Positions 40,640 to 50,568 of a stretch of DNA of 64,000 bases are shown here, one piece after another (positions within the stretch are counted from its first letter, which is position 1; every line of letters begins with the position of its first letter). Below the pieces are notes generated by a model, which worked only from the letters and a program-made list of their open reading frames with translations, was not told where the DNA came from and ran no database searches. Where the stretch lies: positions 1-64,000 of the forward strand of contig CAKPYN010000011.1 in the NCBI GenBank assembly GCA_934202965.1. The letters run 5' to 3'. This DNA comes from an uncultured Megasphaera sp. Lineage in GTDB: Bacteria > Bacillota > Negativicutes > Veillonellales > Megasphaeraceae. Both the position numbers and the translations under genes were made by a program.

Positions 40640-43600
40640 ATGAAAAAGATTCGTTCGGTTTTAGTTGCCAACCGCGGAGAAATTGCTATTCGTGTATTCC
40701 GTGCATGTAACGAATTGGGAATTCGTACAGTAGCTATTTACTCTAAAGAAGATTCACTTTCGCTGCACCGTTTTCGTGCAGATGAATCCTATTTGGTTGG
40801 GGAAGGTAAAAAACCGGTTGATGCATATTTAGATATTGAAGATATTATCCGGATTGCCCATGAACACGATGTTGATGCTATCCATCCGGGCTACGGTTTC
40901 TTGTCCGAAAATGCAGATTTAGCAAAACGCTGTGAAGAAGAAGGCATCATTTTCATTGGGCCTAAAGTAGAACATCTGATCATGTTCGGCGACAAAATCA
41001 ATGCCCGTATTCAAGCTAGAAAAGCGGGTATTCAATATATTCCAGGCAGCGATGGCCCTGTTATGAACTATCAGGAAGTTGAAAAATTTGCCAAAGAAGT
41101 TGGCTTCCCGATTATGCTTAAAGCCGTTAACGGTGGCGGCGGCCGCGGCATGCGTATGGTCAATCGCATGGTTGATTTGCGCGATGCCTATGACCGTGCA
41201 AAATCCGAAGCGAAACTCGCTTTTGGCAGTGATGAAATTTATTTGGAAAAATGCATTGTCAATCCGAAACATGTTGAAGTACAGATCATGGGCGATGAAC
41301 ACGGCAATGTTATTCACTTATATGAACGTGACTGTTCCGTACAGCGCCGTCATCAGAAAGTCGTAGAAATTGCCCCGGCTTTTGCATTGCCGCAGCAGCT
41401 TCGTGAAGATATTTGCAATGCAGCCATCAAGCTCATGAAAAATGTCAAGTACGTCAATGCCGGCACGGTTGAATTCTTGGTTACACCGGACGGTCAGTTC
41501 TACTTTATCGAAGTTAACCCGCGTGTACAGGTTGAACATACGGTAACCGAAATGATTACAGGCATTGATATCGTACAGACGCAGATTAAAGTAGCCGAAG
41601 GCTATGCACTGGACAGCGATGAAATTGGCATTAAATCGCAGAAAGATGTTCGCTGCCTGGGCAATGCCATCCAATGCCGTATTACGACAGAAGATCCGAT
41701 GAACAACTTTATGCCTGATTCCGGTAAAATCATGGTGTACCGTAGCGGCGGCGGCTTTGGCATTCGTCTGGACAGCGGCAATGCCTATACCGGCGCGATT
41801 ATTACACCGTATTATGATTCCTTGCTGGTTAAAGCAACCGCATATTCACTGACCCATAAAGGTGCCGTACAAAAGATGCTGCGTGTCTTAAAGGAATTCC
41901 GTATCCGCGGTGTTAAGACTAACATTGGCTTCTTGATTAACGTATTGAAAGCACCGGCCTTTGTGGATGGTTCTTATAACGTTAACTTTATTGACGATCA
42001 TCCGGAACTGTTCAACTTGCCTGTTGTTCAGGACCGTGGTACGAAACTCTTAAAATACATCGGCGATACGACGATTAATGGCTATGCAGGAGCTGGTCAT
42101 CAGGAAAAACCAGTATTTGAACCGTTGGAAATGCCCAAACCTGTTGCCGGGGAATTCCCGAATGGGACGAAACAGATCTTTGATTCCATGGGAGCCGATG
42201 CATTCTCAAAATGGATTTTAGATCAGAAAAAAGTACTCTTTACAGATACAACCATGCGTGACGCCCATCAGTCCTTGATGGCTACGCGTGTACGTTCCAT
42301 TGATATGCTCCGTGTGTTGGAAACGGCTTCTAAGAAACTGCCGAATTTCTTCTCCTATGAATGCTGGGGCGGTGCAACATTTGACGTAGCCTATCGATTC
42401 CTTGATGAAGATCCATGGGAACGTCTTCGCCAGATGCGTAAAAAAGCACCGAATATCTTGCTGCAAATGTTGATTCGTGGTGCTAATGCCGTAGGTTATA
42501 CAAGCTATCCGGATAACGTTGTCAAAAACTTCGTCGAATTATCGGCTAAAAACGGTATCGATGTATTCCGTATTTTTGACAGCCTTAACAGTCTTGATAA
42601 TATGTATGAAACTATTCAGGCTGTTCGCGGCACAGGCAAGTTGGCAGAAGTAGCTCTTTGCTACACTGGCGATATTTTGGATCAAAACCGCAAGAAATAC
42701 GATCTCAATTACTATGTAACCATGGCAAAAGAATTAGAAAAAGCAGGTGCTAATATCTTGGCAATTAAAGATATGGCCGGCCTTTTGAAACCGGAAGCAG
42801 CTTACCAGCTCGTTTCGGCATTAAAAGATGCTGTTGATTTGCCAATTCATCTCCATACACACGATGGTTCTGGCAATGCTGTAGCTACCTTGAGCCGTGC
42901 GATTGATGCCGGCGTCGATATTGTCGATGTCGCATACTCTGCCTTTGCCGGCGGCACAAGCCAGCCGAGCATGAGTACATTGTATTATGCGTTGAGCGGC
43001 AAAGATCGTCAGCCAGACCTCAACGTCGATGCCATGGAAGAAATGTCCCGTTACTGGGCAACTGTTCGTCCGTACTACCGAGGCGTTGATAAAGCCGAAC
43101 CGTATCCAAATACGGAAGTATATCAGCACGAAATGCCTGGCGGACAGTTCTCCAACCTCCGTCAGCAGGCAAAAGCTGTCGGCCTTGGCGAACGCTGGAA
43201 CGAAGTCAAAAAAATGTATCACCAGGTCAATATGATGTTTGGCGATATTATCAAAGTTACGCCGTCTTCTAAAGTCGTTGGCGATATGACCTTGTACATG
43301 GTACAAAACAACCTCACGGAAAAAGATATTTACGAAAAAGGCGACGTTCTCGACTTCCCGCAGTCTGTTGTAGAATTTTTCGAAGGCCGTTTGGGCATTC
43401 CGTATCAAGGCTTCCCAGAAAAATTGCAGAAGATTATTTTGAAAGGGAAGAAACCGCTCACAGAACGTCCGGGCAAATCCTTGGCGCCTGTCGATTTTGA
43501 ATCGGTTCGTAAAAAATTATCCGATGCAGGATATAAACACGAAGACGAAGATATCAATGCATACTGCCAGTATCCGAAAGTGTTCAAAGACTACAATGAA

Positions 43601-44074
43601 CGCGTTAAACAGTATGGCGATGTCAGTGTATTGGATACGCCGACCTTCTTCTTTGGCATGAAGCAAAATGAAGAAGTTCATGTAGAAATTGAAGAAGGGA
43701 AAGACCTCATCATTACGCTGATTAACATTAGCGATCCTGATGAAAGCGGTATGCGTACCATTACCTTCTTGTTCAATGGTGTTGAACGTGAAATTCAGGT
43801 ACAGGATAAGAGCGTAGACATGAAGACAGTTACACGCCGCAAAGCAGATCCGACTAAAGTCGGCGATATTGCAGCTACCTTATCCGGTTCTGTCGTCAAA
43901 GTCGTCGTATCGCAAGGCCAGAAAGTTAAAAAAGGCGATGACCTCGTCGTAACCGAAGCGATGAAGATGGAAACGACTATTACGTCACCAATTGACGGCA
44001 CTGTCGGCGAAATCTATGTGACAAAAGGCCAAGCTATCATCAGTGGCGATTGCCTCTTAGAAGTAAAAGAATAA
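40640..44074 (+). CDS. pyc: Pyruvate carboxylase, single chain
   Basis: The 1144-residue biotin enzyme makes oxaloacetate from pyruvate, bicarbonate and ATP. Its domains in order are biotin carboxylase (about 1-450; LVANRGEIAIRVFRA, ATP-grasp GGGGRGMRMV), carboxyltransferase (about 530-800; FTDTTMRDAHQSL, with metal ligands in HLHTHDGSGNA), a linker domain, and the biotin carrier with EAMKMET near the C-terminus (biotinyl lysine between the two Mets). All sites are intact and the length is that of tetrameric bacterial PYC. In a lactate fermenter it links lactate-derived pyruvate to the succinate/propionate or biosynthetic branch. The ATG at 40640 follows GGAGGG; the ORF's earlier ATG lies ahead of that site. 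Confidence 0.97.
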   Translation: MKKIRSVLVANRGEIAIRVFRACNELGIRTVAIYSKEDSLSLHRFRADESYLVGEGKKPVDAYLDIEDIIRIAHEHDVDAIHPGYGFLSENADLAKRCEEEGIIFIGPKVEHLIMFGDKINARIQARKAGIQYIPGSDGPVMNYQEVEKFAKEVGFPIMLKAVNGGGGRGMRMVNRMVDLRDAYDRAKSEAKLAFGSDEIYLEKCIVNPKHVEVQIMGDEHGNVIHLYERDCSVQRRHQKVVEIAPAFALPQQLREDICNAAIKLMKNVKYVNAGTVEFLVTPDGQFYFIEVNPRVQVEHTVTEMITGIDIVQTQIKVAEGYALDSDEIGIKSQKDVRCLGNAIQCRITTEDPMNNFMPDSGKIMVYRSGGGFGIRLDSGNAYTGAIITPYYDSLLVKATAYSLTHKGAVQKMLRVLKEFRIRGVKTNIGFLINVLKAPAFVDGSYNVNFIDDHPELFNLPVVQDRGTKLLKYIGDTTINGYAGAGHQEKPVFEPLEMPKPVAGEFPNGTKQIFDSMGADAFSKWILDQKKVLFTDTTMRDAHQSLMATRVRSIDMLRVLETASKKLPNFFSYECWGGATFDVAYRFLDEDPWERLRQMRKKAPNILLQMLIRGANAVGYTSYPDNVVKNFVELSAKNGIDVFRIFDSLNSLDNMYETIQAVRGTGKLAEVALCYTGDILDQNRKKYDLNYYVTMAKELEKAGANILAIKDMAGLLKPEAAYQLVSALKDAVDLPIHLHTHDGSGNAVATLSRAIDAGVDIVDVAYSAFAGGTSQPSMSTLYYALSGKDRQPDLNVDAMEEMSRYWATVRPYYRGVDKAEPYPNTEVYQHEMPGGQFSNLRQQAKAVGLGERWNEVKKMYHQVNMMFGDIIKVTPSSKVVGDMTLYMVQNNLTEKDIYEKGDVLDFPQSVVEFFEGRLGIPYQGFPEKLQKIILKGKKPLTERPGKSLAPVDFESVRKKLSDAGYKHEDEDINAYCQYPKVFKDYNERVKQYGDVSVLDTPTFFFGMKQNEEVHVEIEEGKDLIITLINISDPDESGMRTITFLFNGVEREIQVQDKSVDMKTVTRRKADPTKVGDIAATLSGSVVKVVVSQGQKVKKGDDLVVTEAMKMETTITSPIDGTVGEIYVTKGQAIISGDCLLEVKE

Positions 44075-44106
44075 TCTGCATACACCTGTCTTAGACAGTA
44101 CAACAT

Positions 44107-44150
44107 ATCCGGCACTTTTAGCGTGATTGCTAAAGGTGCCGGATTTTTCT
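44107..44150 (+). terminator. Terminator of pyc
   Basis: ATCCGGCAC and GTGCCGGAT flank an inner TTTAGC/GCTAAA stem and are followed by TTTTCT. Confidence 0.9.
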
Positions 44151-44159
44151 ATCATTAGT

Positions 44160-45070
44160 TGCTAAAATACTTTTTCTTTCTGCGTGGTCAGAATCCCTCT
44201 GCGCCTCGTATATTCATTCTTTTTCGTGCCAACGAACGAACAAAGAAGTATTTCTGTACTCTCTGTACTTTTTCTTTTTGCGCGGACAAAAAGAAAAAGT
44301 ACCAAAAAATAAGCAGTGAGCCGAAAGTTTTAATTTCGTGCAAATCGCTTATGGAAAGCTAAAAATCCGCCGACCAGAACTCCCGCTCCCTTGACAGTCA
44401 AAGGGCTTCCTAAACGGTTGTAAGCTCGACGGGCGGCGGAACGCTGCGAAAGAAGCCGGTTTTTTGCTAGCAGCACAACCGTTTTTTACGTAAGCCCTTC
44501 GTCTGTCATGCTGACGCAACGGTCGCTCCCGTAATGGTCGGTGTCGTTCGTCATGTAAGGGGAATCGCGCTTGATTGCCGCCAAAACAACATCTGTCAAG
44601 AAACACCGACAGTAAACATAGGCTCATTTATGTTAATGCAGTAAGTACCATCACTTCATCATGTATGATAATTACAGAAAAAATGAAACATATAAAAATA
44701 TTGCTAGTATATATGAGTGAAGGGTTGAATAATAAATATTTTTTCAGCATACATGTACTCTGTAATTGTTCGTGTTTGCTTTCAAGCCGCTCCGTTACGG
44801 AAATGACTGGTTGTGCGGCTATGCCGCACAATGAGAATGGATGGCATTGCGTTTAAAATGGGCGTTTTGTTTGAGCGTAGCGAGTTTCGCCCATTTAGCA
44901 ATGACGGACATTCTCAAAGGAATGGGAGTTTCGGGCGGCCGCCTTTTTCTTGATTCGTTCTTTTTCGTCGGCACGAAAAAGAATGAATAATATATATAGG
45001 GGAGAGGGATACTTCCCTGTGTCCTGGTCGCACAGAAAGAAAAGTATATAGCATATGTAAACGACACGTT
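44160..45070. repeat. Intergenic island of nested hairpin repeats
   Basis: About 900 bases with no credible gene but many palindromes: GTACTTTTTCTTTTTG with its complement at 44265-44302 (16-bp arms, 6-nt loop), TTGTGCGGC/GCCGCACAA at 44811-44831, AAATGGGCG/CGCCCATTT around 44855-44897, and TTCTTTTTCGT/ACGAAAAAGAA at 44958-44983. The left edge (TACTTTTTCTTTCTG...ATTCATTCTTTTTCGTGCC, about 44168-44230) recurs inverted at about 44970-45050, so the island has mirrored ends. Reading frames inside are low-complexity and unconvincing. The pattern fits a dispersed repeat family rather than an insertion sequence; no transposase is visible. Confidence 0.6.
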
Positions 45071-45243
45071 TACTAAAAAAAATAAAAAACTTTAAAAAAT
45101 TTTCCAGTACCATTTATTTTGAATGAAAATGAGAATGGCTAATTAAACAAATCTAGATATAATGGACAAAAAATAATGATAATTAAGTGCCGGATTGGGC
45201 TGTTTTTGTGTCTAAACGGGCTATTTTACTGTATTCTATGGGT

Positions 45244-45310
45244 TTGACAGATAGTATATCGGTGTGGTATTTTAAGTACGTAATTTTTTTAAATGATAAC
45301 AATAATTATT
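45244..45310 (+). promoter_or_regulatory. Putative promoter and Fur-like operator of the TonB receptor gene
   Basis: TTGACA at 45244-45249, 18-bp spacer, TATTTT, followed by ATGATAACAATAATTATT at 45292-45309, a loose match to the Fur consensus. Two further weak matches lie upstream (GAAAATGAGAAT near 45125, ATGATAATTA near 45177). Iron control is plausible but unproven. Confidence 0.4.
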
Positions 45311-45392
45311 TAATGGATTGCCGATTGAGATAAGATATGCAGATATCATATCCTGTATGAAACGGTCGGGAATACAGAAAGGGAGATGACCC

Positions 45393-48300
45393 ATGCACAA
45401 TAAACGTACCTATGCCATGCTGGCCTGCGCGGTCATGACGTGGCTTGCTATGCCGGTATTTGTGGCTGATGCGGAAAATGGTCCACTAGGGGGGGACCCC
45501 AACAGTAATCATATTACCACCAAGGATGTCAACGTCGAAGCCAATAGAGCCAAAGAAGAAGCTAAATATGAAAGCCAAAGCACGACGATTATTACCAAAG
45601 AAGACATCGAAAAGAAACAAGCCAAGTCCTTAGAAGATGTTATCTTTAGTGAAACCGGCGTCACGAGGACCGTCGATGCCATGGGGCGTGTCGGCGTGGC
45701 TATCCGCGGCGCAGACCCGCGGCATACGCTGATGCTCATCGATGGCCAGCCGGTCATGGGCAGTGAATCGAAATACATGGGCGGCAGTGATGAAGCCATG
45801 CGAATCGGCGCGGAAAACATCGAACGCATCGAAATCATCCGCGGCGCGGCAACGGCCAAATACGGCCCTGATGCCATCGGCGGCGTCATCAACATTATTA
45901 CCAAGGCTCCGTCCGACCACCCAACGTTCCAGCTCAACGCCGAAGCCCGCTATCACGACCATGAAGGCACGGACGAAAACAAAAACACGTGGCCAACGAA
46001 CTTCTACATGCGTGCTGATACAGGCAAAGTAGGCAATGTCAAATTCAGCATCTTTGGCAGCAAACGGGAAATTATGCCGGTATATTCGAGTGAACGGGCG
46101 TATACGACAAGCAATAGTGTATTTTTTAATAATTTTAAACCATCTCTTCGCTACTATGGTGATATAAAAACCACTGGTGCTAGCGGTGAAGTAGAGCTTA
46201 ATGAAAATAATAAAATTACATTCCGTGTTATGCAGGAAAAAGAAGACTTAGAGCGTCGTAATAAGTCTAGTCAAGCTGGAACAATTGATGCAGTTATAGA
46301 ACCAATGCAAATATTCAATCGTAATATGTCACGGGATACATATGCGCTTTCTTATACAGGAAAAAATGACAAACATGATTGGAAACTCTATGTCAACTAT
46401 GGCACTATGCGAGAAGATAATGTATCTTTCACAACATATTATGGCGGAGGATATGATGCTTGGTCTGGACAATTGAATTTAGCTACTGTTGATTGGCTGG
46501 AACATAAACAGTTAGATGTCAATGCAACAATGAATACACAGGTTAATGACAAACATCTCTTGACGTATGGTATAGGCTACACTAAGGAACAAGCAGAAGG
46601 AACGCGCTTGAAAAATGCACCTAAGACATGGGGGCCTACAGGGAAAAAGATAGATCCTTGGAGTTATAGTAAGAATCTCCATGTTACTGATGGTGTTGCT
46701 GATTCGGATGTACATAATTGGCGTTTTAATTCTGAAGACAAAGGCTGGAATTTGGAAAAAGACGGATTGAATTGGGAACGTGAAAAAGAATATAATAACG
46801 GAAATTCCTTAACTTACGATGTCGGTAATGGAAAAACGTATACAGTTACTTATTCTGAGGTCAAGGAAAATGAACAGGCTATTTTATACGATACGATTGA
46901 TAAAACATCCGATTTTTATAAAGCATATCATCAATTTTCTGAAGAAGTATCTAAACAAAATGCCTCTATTTACGATTCTGTTTCAGATTATGCCGGGTTA
47001 GCTTATTTTAATTTGGGAATGTATAAGGACACTGAAAATTCGCCATATTATTATAAAAATGTTAAGTATAATGGGGCATACTATGGACAAGGATATGAAG
47101 AGCGTGAAAATCGCGTATCTGGCGGCGAAGCAGAAATTCAAAAATACCATGCTTTTATTCAGGATACATGGCAAATTAATGACGATACCATTTTAACACC
47201 AGTTCTTCGCCTTGATCACAGCGATCTTTTTGGATCTCATATAACTGCTAATTTGGGTATGACCCATAATATTAAAGGAAATGCCCACCGCCGCTTAAAA
47301 ATCAATGCCGGTACAGGCTATGCCGAACCGGGCATGGGCGAACTCTATTACAATTGGGAAATGTATGGAAACTCTGGCGGTAGTCATTATGGTTGGTATT
47401 GGTATGGAAATCCTAATTTGAAACCAGAAAAATCGGTCAATTTCGATATTTCTCTTGAAGGGGAAAACAACAAGACCTATGCCAAAGCCTCGGTCTTCCA
47501 TAATGTCATTAATGATTATATGACTTCTTACTTTACGGGACAACTTGTAGATTTTTATTATGGTGTTTCAGCTGCAACATGGGCTACTGGTGATAGAATT
47601 TATAGTTTCAAAAATATTGGGAAAGCAGAAATTACGGGCTTTGAAGCAGAAATACAGCAGCGGTTTAATGATAAATGGTCGGCAAAACTGGGTTATGCGT
47701 GGCTCCATGCTATCAACAAGAGCGATCCCGACATGCCGCGGACACTGCTGGACCGGCCGCAGCATAAAATAGACATCAGCTTCAATTACGAAGATAAAAA
47801 ACATGGTTGGAAAGCAGCCCTTTGGGGAGACTATTATATTCATATGCTCGACAGCAATTCTATTTCTAATGTATTTAGAGCTTCTGACCGTGATTCAGAA
47901 GGGAACTGGGCAAAGAAAAAAGCAGACTATCAGAAAAAGACCTTTGGCATTTGGAATTTCATGGTAGAAAAACAAGTTAATCCCGATGCGACAGTATACA
48001 TTGGTGTGGATAATCTCTTTAATTATCGTGACGATGACAGAGCCTATGCCGACAGAACGTACCGTATCGGCGCCAATATCAAGTTTGGCTATGATGCTAA
48101 ATCAGCAGCAGAAAAAGCGGCGAAGAAGGCCGCAGCCAATGCACAGGGAACTGCAGAACCCGGTGCAATCGATACGACAGCCGACAATGGCACCGTCATT
48201 AAGAACCAAGGTGATTGGTTCCTGACCCGTCCGTCTGATAAAGATGCAGCGCGCAAACAAGGCGATGTCAAACTCATTGGAGATTATCGGGTACGCTCTA

Positions 48301-50252
48301 ATATGTTTGGCGGACAAAATACAGTGGGTACTAATAAACTGACTACAGGCTCTGCTGATGATGGTGCAACTGCGAATTTCAAAGATAAACCAGGACATGG
48401 ATTGGAACAACGACTGCGCCTTGGTGTCGATGCTCAGCTGGGCGACAACACGAATTTGCTCGTCGAAGGTTCTTCCGGTAATACAGTGGACACCAAATAC
48501 AGTAAAGCCGACAAACGCGGCCTCCATGACACACGGCTCGAACGGGCAGAACTCAACCAGAAAACCAATAAATGGGACTTCACCATTGGCCGCCTGACCG
48601 AAAAAATGGGTGTGACAGGCTACTGGTTTGGCAAAGAATACGACGGCGTCCGTGCGACATGGACAGGCGACAAAACGCAGGTTCGCATTGGCTATGGGGA
48701 CTTCAGCAAGAGTACAGGTATCACAGATTCTGCATATACTCACGCTGAAAAAGGGTATTTCCTTCGTACACCAACATTAGCGGAAGTATTGGGTTTAAAA
48801 TTAAATGGAGGCAATTTAGTAGTAAATCAATTAGCTTCCGGTGATACATATGCAGATAATTCACTGACAAATTATGCAGAGAAATATGCAAATGCCGGTG
48901 CGGAATTGGATAAGAATGACCCTGATTACCAAGTAAAATTAGCAGATGCTAAATTAGCTATTATTCAAGAATTAAATGATATATTGAAAAATGCCGGTAC
49001 CAATGATGCGGCGTATGATTCTCAGACTGGATGGCAATCTAAAGGGCGGCAGTGGTATAATCAGGAATTTTTGACGAATACTTCTAAAGACAAAGATTAT
49101 GAAAGCATTATGGGGTATTATCCAGGATTGATTGGTTTGAGTGGTCAAACAGAAACAGGTAAGAGTGTAAAGCTTGACACCATTTTATCTGAAATGAATA
49201 GTAATGACTATGACTACTCTACTATTTCTTGGGGTGAAGTATTGGATAGTACATCTGGTAAAGAAAAGCTTTTTAATTTCTTTACTTCTGTTTGCAAAGA
49301 AGCACAGCATTATTATAGTGATACACATAATGGCGAAACATTGCAGTTTAAACAAAGCGATGGTACATACACCCAGGAAATTACACAGGATATATTAAAT
49401 CAAATGTATATTCCTTTTGTTGGAATAAATTCGACACAACAGACAAGAGGCCAAAAAAGAATACCCGCTGTGAAGTCTAATGGACAATATGGTATGATAG
49501 ATAGATTTATGATTATACTTACAAGGGCTGGGTATGAGCCAAGTGGTAATAATACTGATATTCCATTGAGTAATGTAACAGAATCTATTTGGACGACAGG
49601 CACGTTGATTAAACAAGATGTCGTACCGGCAATCGACAGAGTGGCCTTCATTCAGGTACGTCAAAAACTCAACGATAACTTGGGCTTGACTGCTTGGTAT
49701 CTCCGCTCGTCCGGAGAAGCGTTCCACAAGACCGGCATGATAGAAACCAACGGCACATGGGATACGTACAGCCAGGATATGAACGTTGCCAACGTCTTTG
49801 GCTTGGGCGCCCAGTGGAAGCTGGGAGCATCCCGCCTGTCCTTTGATTGGGGTGTCAACCGTTCCGAAACAGGGCGGTACTTCAACGGCGGTCGCGATGC
49901 CTACGGCAGATATACGGGCGGCGGTTCGAACCCGACCTTCTGGGTACTCCGTGCCGACATCGGCCATGCCGATACAGACCAGCCGGGCAGCTGGAATGCC
50001 TTTGCGGACTACAAATACTTCCAGCACGGCGCCTTCTTTGGCGGCAACGGCACAGAAGCCCTGCCGGATCGGTACCTCGACGGCATCCGCAGCTTCACTT
50101 TGGGCGCAGGTTACGTCCCGGCGAAGAACTTCCTCGTCGAAGCATTCTATACCTTCGGCGCGAAATCTACAGGCCAGCGGGATACCCTCTACGGCCCGGA
50201 ATCCTTTACGCTGGGCGATTACACACGCGTACAGGTAAGCTATAAATTCTAA
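45393..50252 (+). CDS. TonB-dependent outer-membrane receptor fused to a second porin-like beta-barrel
   Basis: This 1619-residue exported protein has a signal peptide (about 1-28, ending VADA). Residues about 45-160 form a TonB receptor plug (TIITKEDIEKK, DVIFSETGV, MLIDGQPV, IEIIRGAATAKYGPDAIGGV), and about 160-900 a 22-strand-type barrel that ends with RTYRIGANIKF, a proper terminal strand. An Ala/Lys/Gly linker (about 903-945) leads to GDWFLTRPSD and a second domain to 1619 with porin-like strands (LIGDYRVRSNMF, RLRLGVDAQLGDN, IGRLTEK, YGDFSKSTG) that itself ends in RVQVSYKF, again a terminal-strand signature. Ordinary receptors stop after the first barrel. It should import a chelate or cofactor with TonB energy; the role of the second barrel is unknown. 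GGGAGATGACCC precedes the ATG. No exbBD or periplasmic binding genes adjoin. Confidence 0.85.
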   Translation: MHNKRTYAMLACAVMTWLAMPVFVADAENGPLGGDPNSNHITTKDVNVEANRAKEEAKYESQSTTIITKEDIEKKQAKSLEDVIFSETGVTRTVDAMGRVGVAIRGADPRHTLMLIDGQPVMGSESKYMGGSDEAMRIGAENIERIEIIRGAATAKYGPDAIGGVINIITKAPSDHPTFQLNAEARYHDHEGTDENKNTWPTNFYMRADTGKVGNVKFSIFGSKREIMPVYSSERAYTTSNSVFFNNFKPSLRYYGDIKTTGASGEVELNENNKITFRVMQEKEDLERRNKSSQAGTIDAVIEPMQIFNRNMSRDTYALSYTGKNDKHDWKLYVNYGTMREDNVSFTTYYGGGYDAWSGQLNLATVDWLEHKQLDVNATMNTQVNDKHLLTYGIGYTKEQAEGTRLKNAPKTWGPTGKKIDPWSYSKNLHVTDGVADSDVHNWRFNSEDKGWNLEKDGLNWEREKEYNNGNSLTYDVGNGKTYTVTYSEVKENEQAILYDTIDKTSDFYKAYHQFSEEVSKQNASIYDSVSDYAGLAYFNLGMYKDTENSPYYYKNVKYNGAYYGQGYEERENRVSGGEAEIQKYHAFIQDTWQINDDTILTPVLRLDHSDLFGSHITANLGMTHNIKGNAHRRLKINAGTGYAEPGMGELYYNWEMYGNSGGSHYGWYWYGNPNLKPEKSVNFDISLEGENNKTYAKASVFHNVINDYMTSYFTGQLVDFYYGVSAATWATGDRIYSFKNIGKAEITGFEAEIQQRFNDKWSAKLGYAWLHAINKSDPDMPRTLLDRPQHKIDISFNYEDKKHGWKAALWGDYYIHMLDSNSISNVFRASDRDSEGNWAKKKADYQKKTFGIWNFMVEKQVNPDATVYIGVDNLFNYRDDDRAYADRTYRIGANIKFGYDAKSAAEKAAKKAAANAQGTAEPGAIDTTADNGTVIKNQGDWFLTRPSDKDAARKQGDVKLIGDYRVRSNMFGGQNTVGTNKLTTGSADDGATANFKDKPGHGLEQRLRLGVDAQLGDNTNLLVEGSSGNTVDTKYSKADKRGLHDTRLERAELNQKTNKWDFTIGRLTEKMGVTGYWFGKEYDGVRATWTGDKTQVRIGYGDFSKSTGITDSAYTHAEKGYFLRTPTLAEVLGLKLNGGNLVVNQLASGDTYADNSLTNYAEKYANAGAELDKNDPDYQVKLADAKLAIIQELNDILKNAGTNDAAYDSQTGWQSKGRQWYNQEFLTNTSKDKDYESIMGYYPGLIGLSGQTETGKSVKLDTILSEMNSNDYDYSTISWGEVLDSTSGKEKLFNFFTSVCKEAQHYYSDTHNGETLQFKQSDGTYTQEITQDILNQMYIPFVGINSTQQTRGQKRIPAVKSNGQYGMIDRFMIILTRAGYEPSGNNTDIPLSNVTESIWTTGTLIKQDVVPAIDRVAFIQVRQKLNDNLGLTAWYLRSSGEAFHKTGMIETNGTWDTYSQDMNVANVFGLGAQWKLGASRLSFDWGVNRSETGRYFNGGRDAYGRYTGGGSNPTFWVLRADIGHADTDQPGSWNAFADYKYFQHGAFFGGNGTEALPDRYLDGIRSFTLGAGYVPAKNFLVEAFYTFGAKSTGQRDTLYGPESFTLGDYTRVQVSYKF

Positions 50253-50329
50253 CAATTGCATATCGTAGGTGTTACGCCAGCATCAGATATATCATTACTC
50301 CCTTTCTGATGTATCTGTGTTGATATACG

Positions 50330-50397
50330 ACAGCCATACAGGCCGTGCCATGTATTCTCTTCTCTATACATGATAGTCTGTATGGCTGTTATTTTTG
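50330..50397 (+). terminator. Terminator of the TonB receptor gene
   Basis: ACAGCCATACAG and CTGTATGGCTGT pair with an inner ATGTAT/ATACAT hairpin and are followed by TATTTTT. Confidence 0.85.
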
Positions 50398-50454
50398 GAT
50401 AAAACAAAATACTTAGCAGCGATACTCAGATAGAAAATTTTTACAGGGATGTAT

Positions 50455-50483
50455 TTGACAAGTCCATGGATAGTTGATACTAT
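50455..50483 (+). promoter_or_regulatory. Promoter of the SdhBA-like operon
   Basis: TTGACA, 17-bp spacer, TACTAT. The 316-base gap between the TonB receptor and this operon otherwise holds only the terminator. Confidence 0.75.
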
Positions 50484-50568
50484 TAGTGTCATAGAACCTG
50501 ACTTATTTCTCTATGGCGAGAGATGCGTCGGGTCTTTTGATTTTTAGTTGCTAATAGGAGATATAGGT

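Noticed and set aside
44159..45113. Several 60-90 codon frames in the intergenic island (for example 44349-44627 and 44819-45067)
   Set aside because: They are low-complexity Phe/Lys/Arg-rich translations of palindromic repeats, lack ribosome sites and exist on both strands.
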